A stretch of 54,943 nt of DNA from Oscillospiraceae bacterium. GTDB taxonomy: Bacteria > Bacillota > Clostridia > Oscillospirales > Oscillospiraceae. Shown piece after piece: positions 20,951 to 31,029 of the stretch. Under the pieces are notes generated by a model. The model ran no database searches and was not told the DNA's origin. It saw only the letters and a program-made list of their open reading frames with translations. The stretch is taken from assembly GCA_021203885.1 (NCBI GenBank), contig JAJQAH010000008.1, forward strand, positions 1-54,943. Reading direction: 5' to 3'. Made by a program: the position numbers and the translations under genes. Position 1 is the first letter of the stretch, and each line of letters begins with the position of its first letter.

Positions 20951-22248
20951 TGAATGGGAGAGAGGCCGCACTGAAGGTGCTCTTGGAATGTGAAGAACAG
21001 GATGCCTGGGCCGATGTGGCTCTGGACCGGGTGATCCGTGAAAATGCTATGGACCGCCGGGAGGCGGCGCTGGCCACGCAGCTGACCTATTCCGTACTGC
21101 AGAACCGGACCTTTCTGGACTGGTATATCGATACACTGGCCAGAGGGGAACTGGACAGCGACGTGCGGAATATCCTGCGCCTCGGAGCGTGTCAGATGCT
21201 CCTGCTGGACAGGATTCCCGTCAGTGCTGCGGTCAACGAGTCGGTCAACCTGGCGAAACAGACCTGTAAAAACCCGGGCGCTTCCGGCCTGGTGAACGGC
21301 ATCCTGCGCAATCTGGACCGGCAGAAGGACAGTCTGGAGCCGCCGGAGGATCCGGAGATCCGTTACAGCCACCCGAAATGGCTGGTGGACGAGCTGAGAG
21401 AGCTCCGGGGCGATGATGATCTGGAGTCCCTGCTGGCCTGCCATAACTCGCAGGCGCCGACGGTGGCACAGATCAATCTGTGCTGTGCCTCCACGCGCCA
21501 GGTCCGGCAGGAACTGGAAGATGAGGGGGTCACGGTCCGGCCGCACCCCTGGCTTCCGGACTGTTTGATCCTGGAAAAAACGGGTCCCGTGGATCAGCTG
21601 TCTTCTTTTCAGAAAGGGCATTTTTACATTCAGGATACCGCGGCGCGGCTGGCCGTTGCTGCGGCCACGCCCAGGCCGAATATGCGGGTTCTGGATGTGT
21701 GCGCCGCCCCCGGCGGGAAATCCTTCGCGGCCGCCGTTGCCATGGAGGATCTGGGAGAGATCATCGCCTGCGATCTGTATCCGCAGAGAGCCGAAATGAT
21801 CCGGTCCGGCACCTCCCGCTTAGGGCTGAATTCCATCCGCTCCTGCGTGCAGGACTGCCTGACGCATGTTCAGGATTGGGAAGGTGCGTTCGATCTGGTG
21901 CTGGTGGACGTTCCCTGCTCGGGGCTAGGCGTCATCCGCAAGAAACCGGATATCCGGTATAAGGATCCGGAGAAAATGGAGGAGCTTCCAGAATTACAGG
22001 AAAACCTGCTGCGCGCAGCCGCGGAATATGTCAGGCCCGGAGGCACGCTGCTGTATTCCACCTGCACCATGCGGAAGAAAGAAAACGAGGACGTGGTGGA
22101 AAACGTGCTCCGGGAGTTTACGAATTTCGCGCTGGAGCCCTTCTTTTTACCGGGGCCGGTCGGCCAGACCCACGGCAGTGTGACGCTGTGGCCGGACATA
22201 CACGGCACGGACGGGTTTTTCATCGCCAGGCTCAGGCGTTCGTTGTGA
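20950..22248 (+). CDS. rsmB: 16S rRNA (cytosine(967)-C(5))-methyltransferase RsmB
   Basis: N-terminal NusB-like domain; VDVPCSGLGVIRKKPD; YSTCTMRKKENE. Confidence 0.94.
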   Translation: MNGREAALKVLLECEEQDAWADVALDRVIRENAMDRREAALATQLTYSVLQNRTFLDWYIDTLARGELDSDVRNILRLGACQMLLLDRIPVSAAVNESVNLAKQTCKNPGASGLVNGILRNLDRQKDSLEPPEDPEIRYSHPKWLVDELRELRGDDDLESLLACHNSQAPTVAQINLCCASTRQVRQELEDEGVTVRPHPWLPDCLILEKTGPVDQLSSFQKGHFYIQDTAARLAVAAATPRPNMRVLDVCAAPGGKSFAAAVAMEDLGEIIACDLYPQRAEMIRSGTSRLGLNSIRSCVQDCLTHVQDWEGAFDLVLVDVPCSGLGVIRKKPDIRYKDPEKMEELPELQENLLRAAAEYVRPGGTLLYSTCTMRKKENEDVVENVLREFTNFALEPFFLPGPVGQTHGSVTLWPDIHGTDGFFIARLRRSL

Positions 22249-23270
22249 TCGACATCAAATCCATGGGCATGGAGGAGATCTCCGCTCTGATGGAGGAGTG
22301 GGGGGAACCGTCTTTCCGGGGCGGCCAGATCTTTTCCTGGCTGCAACGGGGCGTCGTCGATTTTGAGCAGATGAGCAATCTGCCGAAGCCGCTGAGAAGT
22401 CGGCTGAGCCGGGAGTGCAGACTGACGGGACCCGAGGCGGTCCGCCGTCAGGAATCCCGGCTGGACGGGACGATCAAATACCTGTGGCGGCTGCAGGACG
22501 GTGAATGTGTGGAGTCCGTTCTGATGCGGTACCGGTACGGGAATACGGTCTGCATCTCCAGCCAGGCCGGCTGCCGCATGGGATGCGCGTTCTGTGCCTC
22601 CACGCTGGGCGGACGCGTCAGGAACCTGACATCCGGAGAGATGCTGGATCAGGTGCTTTTTACCGGGATGGACAGCGGCCTGCATATTTCAAATGTCGTT
22701 TTAATGGGCATCGGGGAGCCTCTGGACAATCTGGACGCGGTGCTCGGATTCCTCCGGCTTGTCAATTCCCCGGAGGGATTGAATATCGGAATGCGGCATA
22801 TATCCCTTTCCACCTGCGGATTGGTGGCAGGAATTGACAAGTTGGGTACTTATGGTTTACAATTAACGCTAAGCGTATCTTTACATGCGCCGGACGATGA
22901 GACCCGGAACAGGCTTATGCCTGTCAACAGAAAAACGGGTGTCCAGGCCCTGATGGCCGCCTGCCGCAGGTATTATGACGCGACCGGGCGGCGGATCTCT
23001 TTTGAGTACGCCATGATTGACGGCGTCAACGACTCGGACCGGCAGGCGGATCTGCTGTCCGGGCTGCTTCATGAGACACCGGGCCATGTGAATCTGATCC
23101 CGCTGAACCGTGTGAAGGAAAGTCCCTTCAGGCCCAGCCGGCGGACCGATGTCTTCCGAAAACGCCTGGAGGATCAGGGGATTACGGTCACGGTACGCAG
23201 ACGTCTCGGCAGCGATATAGATGCTTCCTGCGGGCAGCTGCGACGCAGAGAGATGCGGGAAGAGGTATGA
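22245..23270 (+). CDS. rlmN: 23S rRNA (adenine(2503)-C(2))-methyltransferase RlmN
   Basis: Radical SAM CRMGCAFCAS motif; C-terminal SDIDASCGQLR; GTG start refined inside ORF 22188..23270. Confidence 0.94.
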   Translation: MIDIKSMGMEEISALMEEWGEPSFRGGQIFSWLQRGVVDFEQMSNLPKPLRSRLSRECRLTGPEAVRRQESRLDGTIKYLWRLQDGECVESVLMRYRYGNTVCISSQAGCRMGCAFCASTLGGRVRNLTSGEMLDQVLFTGMDSGLHISNVVLMGIGEPLDNLDAVLGFLRLVNSPEGLNIGMRHISLSTCGLVAGIDKLGTYGLQLTLSVSLHAPDDETRNRLMPVNRKTGVQALMAACRRYYDATGRRISFEYAMIDGVNDSDRQADLLSGLLHETPGHVNLIPLNRVKESPFRPSRRTDVFRKRLEDQGITVTVRRRLGSDIDASCGQLRRREMREEV

Positions 23271-23343
23271 TATTGGGAAGATCGAAAGGCGGCGAAGCAG
23301 TGCATATATGTCTGGAGAACTGGATCACTGCACTGCAGTTTGT

Positions 23344-24066
23344 ATGAATGCTTGGGGAGTTTCAAATGCGGGCCTGGTCCGCAAAGAAAATCAGGATTCG
23401 TTCTGTATTCAGCAGATCACTCCGGAATGTCTGCTGCTCACCATCTGCGACGGCATGGGAGGAGCCCGGGCCGGCGGCGTTGCCAGTGAGATCGCTGCCG
23501 AGGAAATCTGCGCGGCGGTCACGGAGCTGACAAAACGTGTCGACAATCCGGCGCAGATCCTGGTGGATGCCGTCTCCAGAGCCAACGAAGTGGTCTACGA
23601 CCGCGCCTGCAGCGATCCGGAGTGTGAAGGCATGGGAACGACGATGGTGATTTGCCTCGTATACGACCGGAACTGCCTTATTGCCAATGTGGGGGACAGC
23701 CGGGCTTATCGGATATCCCCGGACGGGATCCGCCTCGTGACGCAGGATCATTCGCTGGTCGAGGACCTGGTGCGCCGGGGCGAGATCACCGAGGAGCAGG
23801 CGCGGAATCATCCGCATAAGAATCTGATCACCCGTGCACTGGGTGCCACGGAGGCTGTGACTGCGGACTTTTTTGTCGAACCCTGTACGGAGGGGGACTA
23901 TCTGCTGCTTTGTTCGGACGGCCTGACAAAGGTCTTGACGGATCAGGAGATATATAATGAAGTGATCAGCGGCGGTGAGCCGGATGAATGCTGTCAGCGG
24001 CTTCTGGATACTGTCCTGTCGCGCGGAGCGCCTGATAATGTCAGCGTCGTTCTGCTTCAAATGTAA
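23344..24066 (+). CDS. prpC: PP2C-family serine/threonine phosphatase
   Basis: NAGLVRKENQDSF, CDGMGGARAGGVAS, NVGDSRAYRI; precedes PASTA kinase. Confidence 0.92.
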   Translation: MNAWGVSNAGLVRKENQDSFCIQQITPECLLLTICDGMGGARAGGVASEIAAEEICAAVTELTKRVDNPAQILVDAVSRANEVVYDRACSDPECEGMGTTMVICLVYDRNCLIANVGDSRAYRISPDGIRLVTQDHSLVEDLVRRGEITEEQARNHPHKNLITRALGATEAVTADFFVEPCTEGDYLLLCSDGLTKVLTDQEIYNEVISGGEPDECCQRLLDTVLSRGAPDNVSVVLLQM

Positions 24067-24084
24067 GGAAAAGGAGAATATGCC

Positions 24085-26217
24085 ATGGAAGATCAACTGA
24101 TCGGTAAATTCCTCGACGGCCGATACGAGATATTGGAACGCATCGGGACCGGAGGTATGGCTGTGGTTTATAAAGCCCGATGCCACAAACTGAACCGGCT
24201 GGTCGCGATTAAGATACTGAAGCCTGAGCTGGCGAACGATGAGGAGTTCCGCCGCCGTTTTCATGACGAGTCTCAGGCAGTCGCCATGCTGTCCAATCCG
24301 AATATCGTCTCTGTGTATGATGTGGCCGAGTCTGACGGCCTGAACTATATCGTCATGGAGCTGATCGACGGGATCACGCTGAAGCAGTATGAGCAGAGAA
24401 AGGGCGGACCGCTGAACTGGCGCGAGGCCGTACACTTTACGACACAGATCCTCAAAGCCCTTTCCCATGCCCACAGTCATGGGATCATTCACAGGGATAT
24501 CAAGCCGCAGAATGTCATGGTGCTGCGGGACGGGAGCGTCAAGGTGACCGATTTCGGCATTGCCCGGCTGGCGGCCTCCAATCAGAAGACCATGACGCAG
24601 GAGACGCTCGGATCCGTTCATTATATCTCGCCGGAGCAGGCCAAAGGAAGTTTCATCGACTGCCGCACCGATATTTATTCCACGGGCGTGGTCCTGTATG
24701 AGATGATTACCGGACGGCTTCCTTTTGAAGGGGATACGCCTGTCTCTGTCGCGATCCAGCATATCAATTCCATCCCGCTCTCTCCGAGAGATATCAATCC
24801 GGATATTCCGGAGGGACTGGAAGAGATCACCATGAAAGCCATGGCGTCAAATCTGGACAAGCGGTACGCCAGTGCCGACGAGATGCTGGATGATCTGGAA
24901 GAGTTCAGAAAGAATCCTGAAATCGCCTTTGCCTATGCGCAGGAAGATCTTTTCAAGAACGATGATGAAGTCGACGAGCCGACGATCATCCGTGAAATGG
25001 AAGCTGCCGGCGTGGATGACGATGCTCTGGGGGGTCCGGAAGAGGAGAATACGGATCTGGAAGATGAAGAGGAATCCGAGGGGAAACCCAAGAGAAGCGT
25101 CGTCGCCATCGTGGTCGGGGTCGCGGCTGTGGTCCTTTTCCTTGGAGCGCTTGCGTATATCCTGATCTCCGGCGTTTTCGGGAGCGGAGGGATCCTTTCC
25201 GGAAACGGGGAGGAAGTCATCGTTCCGAACTTTGTGGGTCTGACTCTGGATGAGGCCAATGAGGCGCTGGCCTCCGGAGAAATCGAAAACGCGAAATACT
25301 TTGTCATAGAAAAGGGAGAAGATGTTCCAAGCGACAAGCCGGTGGGGCAGATCGTCTCGCAGGATCCCGAATTTAACGAGAAGAAAAAGGTGGCATCGGG
25401 GGATACCCTGACGATTACCGTGGATATTTCCGCCGGTCCCGATACGCTGATCATGCCGGACGTGGTGGGTCAGGACTACAGACTGGCCCAGACCACGCTG
25501 GAAGATACATACGGTGTAGTGGTGGATATCAGTTTTGTTTATAATGATACGGTGGATTCCTATGTCGTGATCAGCACGGAACCGGCAGCGGGCACGAACC
25601 TGACAAAGGGGCAGACCGTGACGATTACGGCCAGCAGGGGCGCCTCCTCGCAGGCGATCACCGTGCCCAACTTCCTGAATATGAATATTGATGAGGCGCA
25701 GGCGCAGGCGGAGGAAATGGGCCTGTTTGTCCAGGACATCCAGGAAATGCAGGATTCCCGGGCGAAGGGCACCGTGATCTATCAGAGCCTCAGCGCCGGC
25801 ACACTGGCTCAGGAAGGGGATACCATCGTATTCTATGTCAGCAACGGCTCGGCCGCTGCTGAGACCTCAACGGAACCGTCTGCGTCCGAAGAGCCGTCTA
25901 CTGAGCCTTCAACGGAGCCTTCGACAGAACCTTCCGCGGAGCCGTCTCCGTCTCCGTCTGAAGAACCTTCCGCGTCCACTGAACCGGATACCGGAGGCGT
26001 CACCGTCAATAAGATCATCGATGTGGACCTGGGCGATTATTCCGATCTGGACAAGGTCACCGTCACGATCACCGTGGACGGTGTGACTCAGATCAACAGC
26101 GATGTGGAAACCAGTGTTGGTGTATACGAGGCAAAAATCTCCGGTAAGGGCACTCAAAACGTTACGGTTTCCATTGACGGCACCGTAGTCGAATCTTTTG
26201 ATTATGACTTTTCCTGA
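24085..26217 (+). CDS. prkC: PASTA-domain Ser/Thr protein kinase (PrkC/PknB)
   Basis: GTGGMAVVYKA, HRDIKPQN, DFG, TM segment then PASTA repeats and a Ser/Thr/Pro/Glu-rich linker. Confidence 0.95.
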   Translation: MEDQLIGKFLDGRYEILERIGTGGMAVVYKARCHKLNRLVAIKILKPELANDEEFRRRFHDESQAVAMLSNPNIVSVYDVAESDGLNYIVMELIDGITLKQYEQRKGGPLNWREAVHFTTQILKALSHAHSHGIIHRDIKPQNVMVLRDGSVKVTDFGIARLAASNQKTMTQETLGSVHYISPEQAKGSFIDCRTDIYSTGVVLYEMITGRLPFEGDTPVSVAIQHINSIPLSPRDINPDIPEGLEEITMKAMASNLDKRYASADEMLDDLEEFRKNPEIAFAYAQEDLFKNDDEVDEPTIIREMEAAGVDDDALGGPEEENTDLEDEEESEGKPKRSVVAIVVGVAAVVLFLGALAYILISGVFGSGGILSGNGEEVIVPNFVGLTLDEANEALASGEIENAKYFVIEKGEDVPSDKPVGQIVSQDPEFNEKKKVASGDTLTITVDISAGPDTLIMPDVVGQDYRLAQTTLEDTYGVVVDISFVYNDTVDSYVVISTEPAAGTNLTKGQTVTITASRGASSQAITVPNFLNMNIDEAQAQAEEMGLFVQDIQEMQDSRAKGTVIYQSLSAGTLAQEGDTIVFYVSNGSAAAETSTEPSASEEPSTEPSTEPSTEPSAEPSPSPSEEPSASTEPDTGGVTVNKIIDVDLGDYSDLDKVTVTITVDGVTQINSDVETSVGVYEAKISGKGTQNVTVSIDGTVVESFDYDFS

Positions 26218-26223
26218 GGGAAT

Positions 26224-27105
26224 ATGAATACCGGCCGGATCGTAAAAGCACTTTCCGGGTTTTACTATGTGGACTGCGGAGACTCTGAACCGCTGACCTG
26301 CCGCGGACGCGGAAAACTGAGGCATCAGCAGATGGCGCCTTTGGTCGGGGACGAGGTCAGAGTGGAACAGGCGGATTCCGGCGAGGGCGTCATCGACGAG
26401 GTCCTGCCCAGAAGAAATGCGTTCCGCCGGCCTGCGGTGGCCAATGTGGATCAGCTGGTCATGATCGTCTGCGATACGATCCCGGTTACCGACCCGTTCC
26501 TGATCGACCGCCTGACTTCCATGGCCGCACGGCAGGACTGTCAGTGCGTGATCTGCATCAATAAATGCGATCTTGTGCGCTCGGACAGGCTGTATTCCAT
26601 CTATACCGAAGCCGGATATCCCACTCTTCATGTCAGCGCGGTGACGGGTGAGGGGATCGATCAGCTGACGGAGCTTTTAAAAGATCAGGTCTCCGTTTTC
26701 ACGGGAAATTCCGGTGCCGGGAAATCCAGTATCCTGAACAAGATGGAGCCCGATTTTTCCATTCCGGTGGCGGAAGTCAGCCAGAAGCTGGGCCGCGGCC
26801 GGCACACGACACGTCATGTGGAACTGTTCCGCCTTCGTACCGGCGGCTTTGTCGCCGATACGCCCGGGTTTTCGTCATTCGAAAATGAGACGCCCTGTCC
26901 CAGGGAGGAGCTGGCAGCGACCTTTCCGGAATTCAGGCCCTTTCTGGACAAGTGCCGGTTTGCCGGCTGTACGCACCGGAAAGAAAAAGGCTGCGCCGTC
27001 TTGGCGGCCGTGGACAGAGGAGAGATACCGGCCAGCCGGCACAAAAGCTACGTGCGGCTGTACCAGGAAGCCGAGGAATACAAACCCTGGGAACATAAAA
27101 AATGA
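26224..27105 (+). CDS. rsgA: Ribosome small subunit-dependent GTPase RsgA
   Basis: Circularly permuted GTPase: NKCDLV, GNSGAGKSSILN, DTPGFSSF; zinc-binding C-terminal. Confidence 0.95.
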   Translation: MNTGRIVKALSGFYYVDCGDSEPLTCRGRGKLRHQQMAPLVGDEVRVEQADSGEGVIDEVLPRRNAFRRPAVANVDQLVMIVCDTIPVTDPFLIDRLTSMAARQDCQCVICINKCDLVRSDRLYSIYTEAGYPTLHVSAVTGEGIDQLTELLKDQVSVFTGNSGAGKSSILNKMEPDFSIPVAEVSQKLGRGRHTTRHVELFRLRTGGFVADTPGFSSFENETPCPREELAATFPEFRPFLDKCRFAGCTHRKEKGCAVLAAVDRGEIPASRHKSYVRLYQEAEEYKPWEHKK

Positions 27106-27114
27106 ACCGAAAAA

Positions 27115-27146
27115 AGCGCCTGCCCGGTTTAAATCGGACAGGCGCT
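27115..27146. terminator. Bidirectional intrinsic terminator
   Basis: AGCGCCTG...CAGGCGCT stem between convergent rsgA and hydratase, A/T tracts on both sides. Confidence 0.85.
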
Positions 27147-27173
27147 AATTTTAGAATTTTTCTAACAGGCGGA

Positions 27174-29396
27174 TCAGCTGTAATAATTGATCAGGCAGCC
27201 GGAGAGGATAATGTCCCGTTCCTCCCGGGTCAGATCCGGCAGCAGCAGAGTGACGGTGCGGTCACCATCCGGCTGGATCAGTTTCGCGTCGATGGACTCA
27301 CCGTCGCCCAGAAGCAGGTCCCGGATCCCGGGGATATACAGGCGGTCACCGCACTGGACGTTCAGCTCCTCCAGTTCAGGCACAACAAAGGGGAGCATGC
27401 CCCAGTTGACCACGTTGGAGCGGTACCGCTTGGTGGCGAATTCCCGCACCAGATTCGCGCAGCCGCCCAGCACCCGCTGGCACGAGGCAGCCTGCTCGCG
27501 GGCGGAGCCGTCGCCCGGCTTCAGCGCCATAACCAGGGAACCAAGTCCCGTGTCGGTCGGGTCGTAGCCTTCCATGACTTCAAGGACGGCCGGGTCTTCC
27601 GGGTTTTCCTGGCGCAGCTGTTCCAGCTTCTGGATATCCTTCGCACGTCCCACGTAACCCGGGTCCTTCCGGGACAGCGCAAACTCCGCGAGAAGAAGCG
27701 GGTTGGACCGGTAGGAGGACGTCTCGCCGGACGGGATCAGCTCGTCGGTGGTGGTGACGCTGTCGTAGATCGCGCTGCATACGGTCAGCAGCAGATTTTC
27801 CGGCAGGGGGATCTGGTTCGGCCAGTCCGCTATATTCGGGCCGTAGATCAGTTCCTGCTCCGGATCCGGTTTGCCCACGCCGTGGTATACCCGGGCCTTG
27901 TAAGTCCGGTCGTCGTATTCGGACAGCTCCTCGGGCCTGTCTTCCGGCGGGGAAGGCAGCTGGTCGGCCGCCGTCAGGAAGCCGCCGTTCACGGCCGTAG
28001 CTGCGATCGAGCGGGCGTCCATCAGCGCCACGTAAGAGAGCTGGCCGTTCGTCGGCTTCGAACCTTCCCGGTTCGGGAAGTTCCGGGTGGAGTGCCGGAT
28101 GGAGAACGCGCCGTTTGCCGGCGTGTCGCCGGCACCGAAACACGGACCGCAGAAGCAGGAGCGCCAGTCGACGCCGCAGGCCATCGTATCGGAAACACAG
28201 CCCTCTTTGATCAGGGCGTTCAGGGTCGGCATGCTGCCCGCGTAGCAGGAGAGCCGGAATGCGTCGTCCCCGATCGTATTTCCCTCGATGATCTCGCTTG
28301 CGCGTTTCAGGTTCTGATATGTGCCGCCGGAGCAGCCGGCGATGACGCCCTGGTCCACGTGCATCCGCCCGTCGATCAGTTTATCGGTCAGAGCACCGGG
28401 CAGCGTTTCCACGCCCAGCTGCTCCACGGCGTCTTTTTCCACCTGACGGAGCAGATCCGGCGCGTTGGCGTTGAACTCCTCGATCGTATAGGCATTGGAA
28501 GGATGGAAGGGCAGAGCGATCATCGGGCGGATCGCCGACAGATCGATCTCGATCAGGCCGTCATACAGGGCGCCGTCCTCAGGAGCCATCTCTTTATAAT
28601 CTTCACTGCGGCCCAGCCGCTCGAAAGCTCTCTGGGTATACTCATCGGTCTGCCAGACGGAGGAGAGGCAGGAGGCCTCGGTGGTCATGACGTCGATGCC
28701 GCACCGGTAGTCCATGGAGATCTCTTTGACGCCTGGTCCGAAGAACTCCAGGACCACGTTTTTGACGATGCCGTCTTTGAACGTGCTGCCGACCAGTTCC
28801 AGCGCCACGTCCTGCGGACCCACGCCGGGGCTGGGCCTGCCGGTCAGATATACGGCGATCACCTTCGGATAGGCGACGTTGTAGTCTTTCTTCAGAAGCT
28901 GGCGTGCCAGTTCCGGGCCGCCTTCACCGATCCCCATGCAGCCGAATGCACCGTACCTCGTGTGGGAGTCGGAACCCAGGATCATCCGGCCGCAGGCCGC
29001 GTACCGCTCCCGCATATAGGAGTGGATCACCGCCTGATGGGGCGGGACAAATTCGCCGCCATACTTTTTGGCCGCGGAGAGCCCGAAAATGTGGTCGTCC
29101 TCATTGATCGTACCGCCCACCGCACACAGGGAATTGTGGCAGTTGGTCATCACATAGGGAAGGGGAAATTCCGTCAGTCCGGAGGCTCTGGCGGTCTGAA
29201 TGATCCCCACGTAAGTGATATCGTGGGAGACCAGGGCATCAAAACGCAGGGAAAGCTGGGCCGGGTCGCCCGAGTGGTTGTGTGCCTGCAGGATCTTGTA
29301 CGCCATTGTTTTTTCTGCACTGGCATCCGGCGCTTCGGCGGGAGACACAAAACCCCCGTCCTTCCAGCACATAGGCTGTGTTTGAATTTTCAGCAT
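27174..29396 (-). CDS. Aconitase-superfamily hydratase (YbhJ-like)
   Basis: 740 aa; SCFCGPCFGAG Fe-S motif, STRNFPNREGS aconitase-like motif, GSDSHTRYGAFGCMGIGEGG. Confidence 0.8.
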   Translation of the reverse strand: MLKIQTQPMCWKDGGFVSPAEAPDASAEKTMAYKILQAHNHSGDPAQLSLRFDALVSHDITYVGIIQTARASGLTEFPLPYVMTNCHNSLCAVGGTINEDDHIFGLSAAKKYGGEFVPPHQAVIHSYMRERYAACGRMILGSDSHTRYGAFGCMGIGEGGPELARQLLKKDYNVAYPKVIAVYLTGRPSPGVGPQDVALELVGSTFKDGIVKNVVLEFFGPGVKEISMDYRCGIDVMTTEASCLSSVWQTDEYTQRAFERLGRSEDYKEMAPEDGALYDGLIEIDLSAIRPMIALPFHPSNAYTIEEFNANAPDLLRQVEKDAVEQLGVETLPGALTDKLIDGRMHVDQGVIAGCSGGTYQNLKRASEIIEGNTIGDDAFRLSCYAGSMPTLNALIKEGCVSDTMACGVDWRSCFCGPCFGAGDTPANGAFSIRHSTRNFPNREGSKPTNGQLSYVALMDARSIAATAVNGGFLTAADQLPSPPEDRPEELSEYDDRTYKARVYHGVGKPDPEQELIYGPNIADWPNQIPLPENLLLTVCSAIYDSVTTTDELIPSGETSSYRSNPLLLAEFALSRKDPGYVGRAKDIQKLEQLRQENPEDPAVLEVMEGYDPTDTGLGSLVMALKPGDGSAREQAASCQRVLGGCANLVREFATKRYRSNVVNWGMLPFVVPELEELNVQCGDRLYIPGIRDLLLGDGESIDAKLIQPDGDRTVTLLLPDLTREERDIILSGCLINYYS

Positions 29397-29560
29397 GATC
29401 TACACTCCAATCATAAATTAACAGATATACTGTACCATTTTTCTCAGCAAAAAGCAATGCCGCAAAATCCGGATCCGGGCCGAGTGGACTTGCAGAACGC
29501 ACCCCGGATGTGGTATGCTGTTCTGGTAGAAAAGATCCGGGAGGAGTGGGTCCCAACTTC

Positions 29561-30613
29561 ATGACAGCGACAAGGCTTAAAAAAACCGTTCTTTTCCTTT
29601 TCCTGTGCGCGTTTTTACTCGCCTGCGCCGGCTGCGGGTCGGAACAGAGCACCGGGTCAGATTCGGACGGGCAGGTAAAAGAATATACCAGCGAGATTTT
29701 TGCCATGGATACCTATATGAGCCTGGACGTTTACTGTACGGGACAGGATGTGGTGGACAGGGCCGCCGAGAGGATCCGCGAGATCGAAGAATTGTTTTCG
29801 GTGACGGATGAGCAGAGTGAGATTTACGCCGTCAACGAGAACGGCTCCGCCCGGGTCTCCGAGGAGACCGCATCCCTGCTGGAGCGCACGCTGGAACTCT
29901 GCGAACTGACGGACGGCGCGCTGGACATCTCCATCTATCCCGTGGCCAGGGCATGGGGGTTTACCACGGAGGAATACAGGATCCCGGACAGCGAAGAACT
30001 TTCTGAGCTTCTGAAATATGTGGATTACGCCCGGATCCAGGTGGACGGCGATCAGGTAACGCTGGGGGAGAACATGATGATCGACCTTGGAAGCGTCGTG
30101 AAGGGCTATACGGGCGATGAGGTCGTGGAGATGCTTTCGGAGGAGGGCGTGACCAGCGCCCTTCTGAACCTGGGCGGCGATGTCAGGACGCTGGGCGCGA
30201 AGCCGAACGGGAAACTGTGGAACATTGCGATCCGGGACCCGAACGACAGCTCCGGGTATGCCGGCATCGTCAGCGTGGAAAATAAGTCTGTTGTCACTTC
30301 CGGCGGCTACGAACGCTATTTTGAAGGAAGCGACGGGGAGACCTACTGGCATATTCTCGATCCCGCCACCGGGTCCAGCGCCCGCAGCGGGCTGATCTCC
30401 GTTACCGTTGTCAGCGACAGCGGGTTATACGGAGACGCGCTGGCCACGGCGCTCTTCGTCATGGGTGAGTCAGAGGCCGTGAATTTCTGGCGGGAGCGTC
30501 AGGACTTTGAAATGGTCCTGATTACCGACGACGGGAGGCTGCTGGCCACAGGAGGCCTGGAAGACTGCTTTGAGCCGGAAGGCGGATATCAGGCAGAGTT
30601 TGTTCAGCCGTAG
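29561..30613 (+). CDS. apbE: FAD:protein FMN transferase (ApbE) lipoprotein
   Basis: Lipobox (LLACAGC), IDLGSVVKGY, LLNLGGDVRTLG; start refined to 29561. Confidence 0.93.
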   Translation: MTATRLKKTVLFLFLCAFLLACAGCGSEQSTGSDSDGQVKEYTSEIFAMDTYMSLDVYCTGQDVVDRAAERIREIEELFSVTDEQSEIYAVNENGSARVSEETASLLERTLELCELTDGALDISIYPVARAWGFTTEEYRIPDSEELSELLKYVDYARIQVDGDQVTLGENMMIDLGSVVKGYTGDEVVEMLSEEGVTSALLNLGGDVRTLGAKPNGKLWNIAIRDPNDSSGYAGIVSVENKSVVTSGGYERYFEGSDGETYWHILDPATGSSARSGLISVTVVSDSGLYGDALATALFVMGESEAVNFWRERQDFEMVLITDDGRLLATGGLEDCFEPEGGYQAEFVQP

Positions 30614-30628
30614 AAAAGGGGAGAGCCG

Positions 30629-31021
30629 ATGCTGAAAACCAGAACCTGGATCATCATCCTGGCAGCGGCGTTCCTTCTGTGCGGCGCTGCCTGCCTGTGG
30701 ATATTCCTGAGACCCGTTTCCGGCCAGACGGCCAATATTTACCGGGACGGCGTCTGCATCTACTCCGTTGATCTCAGCCGTGTCTCCGACAGCTACGAAA
30801 TGACGTTTACGGATGACAGCGGCAGCAATACCGTCAGCATCGAGCGGGGCAGGATCTGCGTCTCGGAGGCGGACTGCCCGGATCAGGTCTGTGTCGAGTC
30901 CGGGTGGCTCTCCGACAGCACGGTGCCCATCGTCTGTCTGCCGCACCGGCTTGTGATCCGGATCGAGGATCAGGCTGCGGACACCGGACCGGACACGGGC
31001 ATCGACGCAGTGGCGAGTTAG
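30629..31021 (+). CDS. NusG domain II-containing membrane-anchored protein
   Basis: N-terminal TM; ADCPDQVCVESGWL...IVCLPHRLVIRIE. Confidence 0.85.
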   Translation: MLKTRTWIIILAAAFLLCGAACLWIFLRPVSGQTANIYRDGVCIYSVDLSRVSDSYEMTFTDDSGSNTVSIERGRICVSEADCPDQVCVESGWLSDSTVPIVCLPHRLVIRIEDQAADTGPDTGIDAVAS

Positions 31022-31029
31022 GCGCGGTC

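Noticed and set aside
25866-25990. Repetitive Ser/Glu/Pro/Thr codons considered as a DNA repeat element
   Set aside because: It is the in-frame low-complexity STEPSTEPSTEPSAEPS linker of PrkC; common in extracellular kinase linkers, not a separate element.
27102-29564. 820-aa plus-strand ORF antisense to the hydratase
   Set aside because: Shadow ORF of the conserved aconitase-family gene; no domain recognised.
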